A stretch of DNA of 64,000 bases from Dirofilaria immitis (Eukaryota > Nematoda > Chromadorea > Rhabditida > Onchocercidae). Below the pieces are notes generated by a model. That model did not search any database. It saw nothing but the letters and a program-made list of their open reading frames with translations, and had not been told where the DNA came from. Where the stretch lies: NCBI GenBank assembly GCA_024305405.1, contig JAKNDB010000087.1, positions 8,620,501 to 8,684,500 of the forward strand. The letters are read 5' to 3'. Below are positions 54,158-64,000 of the stretch, piece after piece (position 1 is the first letter of the stretch; every line of letters begins with the position of its first letter). Position numbers and translations under genes: made by a program.

Positions 54158-54771
54158 CATTTCGTCCATGTGTAAAAATATTTGATTTGTTTCTAGCAAA
54201 CAAGGCAGTATTGTATATTGTATTATTATTCTGATAACTTACGTTTTGAAGCTTTTCTAAAGCTTCAATTAATCATTATTTTCATAAAATATTGACAAGA
54301 ACTGATGCTTATTAATGTTAATGTGCAATTTTGGTGTAATTTTTCAAAGCTGTTGATGAAATGGCTCAAAAGTTACGAGCTTGGTAGAATCAAATTCTAA
54401 TTCAATATTACATTCAGAAGCTTTTAGATTCAGCTTATCTGTCTTCTTTTTTTTCAAGAGAGGGAGAGAGAATTCGATGTTGTCAGGAATGATGTAAATG
54501 GATTCACTGATTGATGAATTTACTTGTCATATATCTCATAAAATTACATTTTTATTTCGGAAGACTTTGAAAATGATCTTTTTTGATCTGATTTATCAGC
54601 TTTACTTTCCTCGCGTCATTTTTATTATTCGAAAATAAGGTAAAAATACACGTTCATGTGATTAGTATTTATTGCTCAGGTTTACATTTCTTGAATAGGC
54701 AATTATAGAAATTTATTGTAGATTTCGGTAAAAGAAAAATATGGTGGATTAAAAAAAACGTGACGCATACA

Positions 54772-60462
<5,691 letters not shown>

Positions 60463-62050
60463 TTTTTAAATTTTAGCATTTGTATTACTGTCTACCCCAT
60501 TTATTGTCTTTTTTTCTTTTTTTTGTACATTCCACTGAAATTTCATCAATTGCATTAACTATTTTTCGTTTTCCTATATTTTGTCAAATTTCCACTACCC
60601 AAAAATATATAGACATTTCATTTTATATAGATTCACTGTTATTCAACGTGAATTGAAAAGATTCAAAAGTGATCAATAAGATCAGATTCGTTTTTAAATA
60701 ATATTGTTTCTATTATAAATATCTAGATAGATGTGAAATGATTAAAAATATTAGTATAGTAGTGAGAAATTTCAATATTATATAAGAACAGGGCAGTATA
60801 ATGGACTAAATTTCAAGGATCACAGAGATCAACCAAATGAGATCCTATGATTTTTGAAAGCCTAAATGGATATATCACTCTCAAAAATCTCTACACTTAT
60901 TAAAAAATAACTAGACATTATCAACATAGCTTGGAAAATTTCCCTATTATTGAATTTAACTGTCAGGAGCTATTAATATTTATCAATTATCCTTCTACAT
61001 TTCTAAATTAGATATTAAATTGATATCTAAATTTAAGCTTTGAAATATTTTGAAAGTAAGTGCGGTCAAGATCTTCATTGAATTCAAAATTTCCTTCTTG
61101 ATATCTTTTTTAAATGTACGTTTTACTCATCTTCAACAATAAATAAAATCTTAATTTCAGTTCCCACCGATTTTTCATCTATTATTTTCAATCCTTTAGA
61201 AATTTAGAACTTCTAAAAATTTCAAAATGAGAATATTATAGAAATCGGGTAGGTAGGATCCAGAAGTCTTTTTTATTGTTATTTTTTTCAAGTTTTTATT
61301 CTTTAATTATTCTTTTTGCAGATATCTTCTTCCTCTTTATGATATGAAAATTCTAAAAAATTTGGATGATAAAATTAATTTATAAAATTACTTTAAATTT
61401 CAGGAATCAAAAATTAGCAATTTCTTAATCTTTTCCTTCTCAAAATAGCAATCATTTCCTCATATAAATATATTTGTGACCATATATATTGCCAAATCTT
61501 ATTGAAATCATATCGTTCTCACTTCTTTTAGTACTTATAGTTTTATCATTCTTGTAGCTATGTTTTTAGTGCATAAATTTATCTATGTCATATTGATTTT
61601 TTTTCAATATGCTGAGCATAAAATTTGCTTATTTGTATGAAACATTTTAAATTCCAAGGATTAAAATATTTGTAAAGGCAAAGGTTAGTCTTCTCAAAAT
61701 GGAATTTTTCGATTCAGTTATGTTAATCTAATAATTAAACCAACTTGTTTTAACCTTTTAAAATTTCAGTTAAAAGATTGATATATTTTCTATTGATAAA
61801 GAATAATGATATTTTCAGAATTATTCGGAGAAATTCGAAAACAAAAATATAAGAGAAGCATAAAAAGTTATTCAAATTAACAAAATATGAAATAAACGAA
61901 TGCAAAAAAAAAGGAAAAAAAATCATTGGTATACGAAACTGCTACTTGGAATAAAAATGATAAACGATATCGAAGTTTGAAATTCAAAGGTCACAATAAT
62001 ATTTTTAAAGACAAAGAAGCAAAAAAAAATTGATAAATGATGAGGCTTCT
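60463..62050. other. Intergenic region between convergent AChE and galectin genes
   Basis: AT-rich, no exon seen. The 3' untranslated regions of both genes should lie here. Confidence 0.6.
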
Positions 62051-63640
62051 TTATACACCAATTGCATCATTAACTGTAACTGAAAATATTTCACATTCGC
62101 CATCAATTTCCAAAGTTTTAATATCATCTGGTGAGCCGCGATGTGCAAATGTCGTAAAACGAATACCGTTGAAGAAAATTTGAAAGCTGTATCTTTCATT
62201 GATAACCGTTACATCGGCACTAAAATGACGAAAATATTTTTTATTGTTGAATAATATATTTTGAAGAATAGCAATAAATCCTCTCTTTTAAATCATCGAA
62301 AATCAATCTAAACTTGAAGAGTTAAAGATTAATCCAGAATGTGTAAATGTGAAGAAAGATAAAATTTTTTACTGCTTAAGTGAAAAGGTCAAGCTTTGAT
62401 ATAAAAGACTAAGTTCTTTTTAAAATATCTAAAGATAATAAGGAATTTTTTCATTTTAAATAAAATTTTACTTTTGCACATTGAATAGCGTTAAGGTCAA
62501 TAATCTTGTATGAATCGAGATTTGTTGCATTAAATGACCAGGAAGTGTTAGTATGGGAAAAAAAAATTAACATTTCTCCTTTAACGAGTGGTAGTGTGCC
62601 TTCACGTTCTTCTCGTCCCCAGACATTATTCTCCATTGCGTTACGTACTACGGTACCTTCATTGAATCGTACCGATATATGTAATGCATGCTTTCGATTA
62701 GAATTGTATAAATTGATATTAAATCGTTTGCCTAAAATTCATAATTCAATTAGCTTATAACATTTCAAATAGCATAAAGCAATTTTCGTATCAAATATCG
62801 CTATACACTTTGCAATATCCTTTTATCAATACTGTTATCATTTCGCTATTTTTCATTTATTTACTCTTTTCACTTTGATGAGTCCGCCATTAATGTGTTT
62901 GTAAATTCATTAATATTTAATAAGCAAAAATTTGACTTTTAATTTAATCAAATTAATTTGGTTATTACTGTTGTTATTATTATTGTTGTTATTTTTGAGC
63001 ATATTCATTTGTTAAATAATTTTTTTTTTCGCCAACTAAAAAAACTTTAATTTTTGAAAAGATTGAAAATTAAACAATCTAACGTTGATGTAATAAATTT
63101 TTTTATGACATTTACCAGTTGGTAGTAAAGAAATATCCAATCGTTTTCCCGGGATTACCTCGGCAACTGCTGTATATGGTAATGGGAACACTCGTCCACC
63201 GTAGTGGAATAATCGAAGATCAACCAAATCACCACTAATCGATACATGATCCACCTGAAATAATTTAACCATTAAATTAATTGTATCCATTAATTTTTCA
63301 ACCTTAAACTTTAAAATAGCCTGTAAACTGTTCTAGTTATATTCGTAAAAAAGTTATGTAATATGTTGTACTATTTTCAACGACTAATATAATTAATAAA
63401 TAATATTAATTATTGTGGATATAAGCATAAACAGAAATGAAAAAAATTGATTTATATTTTTACTTGATTTTTATAGATTGTTTGGAGAATATGAATTAAT
63501 AAAAGGCTGTAAGTTTTGAAAAATTATCATAACTATAATATGAGACATAATTATCTAAAGAAAATTAAGTTTATTTACTTACCCCACCTAATGGTACTCG
63601 TTGCTCAGAATGTACCTGCTTCCATACGATTCGCAAATAT
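62051..63640 (-). CDS. Tandem-repeat galectin, 5' part beyond the window
   Basis: Beta-galactoside-binding lectin. Visible exons: 63583-63640, 63116-63254, 62572-62731, 62051-62219, all in phase with no break; the donor after 62572 is GTTAAT. The first two carry the end of carbohydrate-recognition domain 1 (VDHVSISGDLVDLRLFHYGG), a linker RVFPLPYTAV, and the start of domain 2. Domain 2 is complete: HALHISVRFNEG, VVRNAMENNVWGREEREG, YSFQIFFNGIRF, ending VNDAIGV-stop. Key sugar contacts His, Arg, Asn, Trp, Glu and Arg are present; the Asn of the usual H-x-N-x-R is Ser (HISVR). Exons encoding most of domain 1 are to the right of 63640, probably past 64000. Confidence 0.92.
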
Positions 63641-64000
63641 CTACATAATTCATATTAATTTAAAATCATCATAATAAATGATAAGTTATTGTCTATGATA
63701 CTGAAATTTTTGACAAACTTATCTATTTTAGATCATGCATCGAAATGACTAGTATTTGATAATTATATAATAAAAGCAAAATTCTTGCGCAAAATAAAAT
63801 CTCTCATTTAGAGCTAAGTTTGATTCAAAAAAAACAGTAGAAAAGCTTTGGCTCATTTCTTCATAAATTATTAAATAAATGAGAGGAGAAAAAAATTTGA
63901 TGGAACAGAATTATGCTTATCTTTTGAAAATGTCACATCTTAACAAGCAAATCTCATTTAAATTTCCTAAAACAAAAAAAAAATTAAAAACCATGCCTGA
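63641..64000. other. Galectin intron, cut by the window edge
   Basis: Follows the acceptor at 63641-63642 on the minus strand. No further galectin exon is recognisable before the edge. Confidence 0.5.

Overview
The window is nuclear DNA of a nematode, most likely a spirurid/filarial species. The sequence is very AT-rich, coding exons are short (40-250 bp) and split by introns of 50-900 bp, splice acceptors read (T)nTTCAG/TTTAG, several start codons lie 9-30 bases after such an acceptor (expected for spliced-leader trans-splicing), and all recognisable genes are typical worm orthologues. The species call is inference. There is no bacterial, phage or CRISPR content, and I saw no tRNA or rRNA gene.

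Layout. 2.0-4.1 kb (+): an unidentified small membrane-anchored, Lys/Glu-rich protein. 5.9-6.8 kb: a cluster of candidate exons I cannot assemble. 7.47-12.21 kb (-): tiar-1, a TIA-1/TIAR RNA-binding protein, ten exons, fully readable. 12.2-29.4 kb: a diverged tandem duplication, roughly 8-9 kb per unit. Each unit holds a nucleoredoxin/tryparedoxin-like thioredoxin gene (-; 15.42-17.35 kb and 24.57-26.54 kb). The second unit runs into the real lgg-1 (GABARAP/Atg8) gene at 29.25-30.75 kb (-); the first ends in a decayed copy of the last lgg-1 exon. Nested in both units is a 3.55 kb block (12420-15972 and 21574-25123) that is almost identical although its flanks are diverged, which points to gene conversion or an assembly collapse. 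35.41-40.27 kb (-): a Topors-like RING ubiquitin/SUMO ligase with a chain of SUMO-interacting motifs. 42.58-45.44 kb (+): an AIP/AIPL1-type FKBP-TPR co-chaperone, divergent from the ligase. 45.4-54.8 kb: gene-poor, with one orphan coding exon at 48.94-49.04 kb and a 542-bp inverted repeat (51.95-54.16 kb). 54.77-60.46 kb (+): acetylcholinesterase with a complete catalytic triad and a GPI-type hydrophobic tail. 62.05 kb to the right edge (-): a tandem-repeat galectin, cut by the window end.

The genes do not form one pathway; themes are RNA granules/translation (tiar-1), redox (the two thioredoxins), autophagy (lgg-1), protein modification and folding (Topors-like, AIP), cholinergic signalling (AChE) and glycan binding (galectin).

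Reading caveat: six of the loci need one or more extra bases to keep frame. Nearly every time the missing base falls in a homopolymer run and is a loss of one unit. Systematic run-length under-calling in the assembly explains this better than six independent pseudogenes, so I annotate these loci as genes and state each break.
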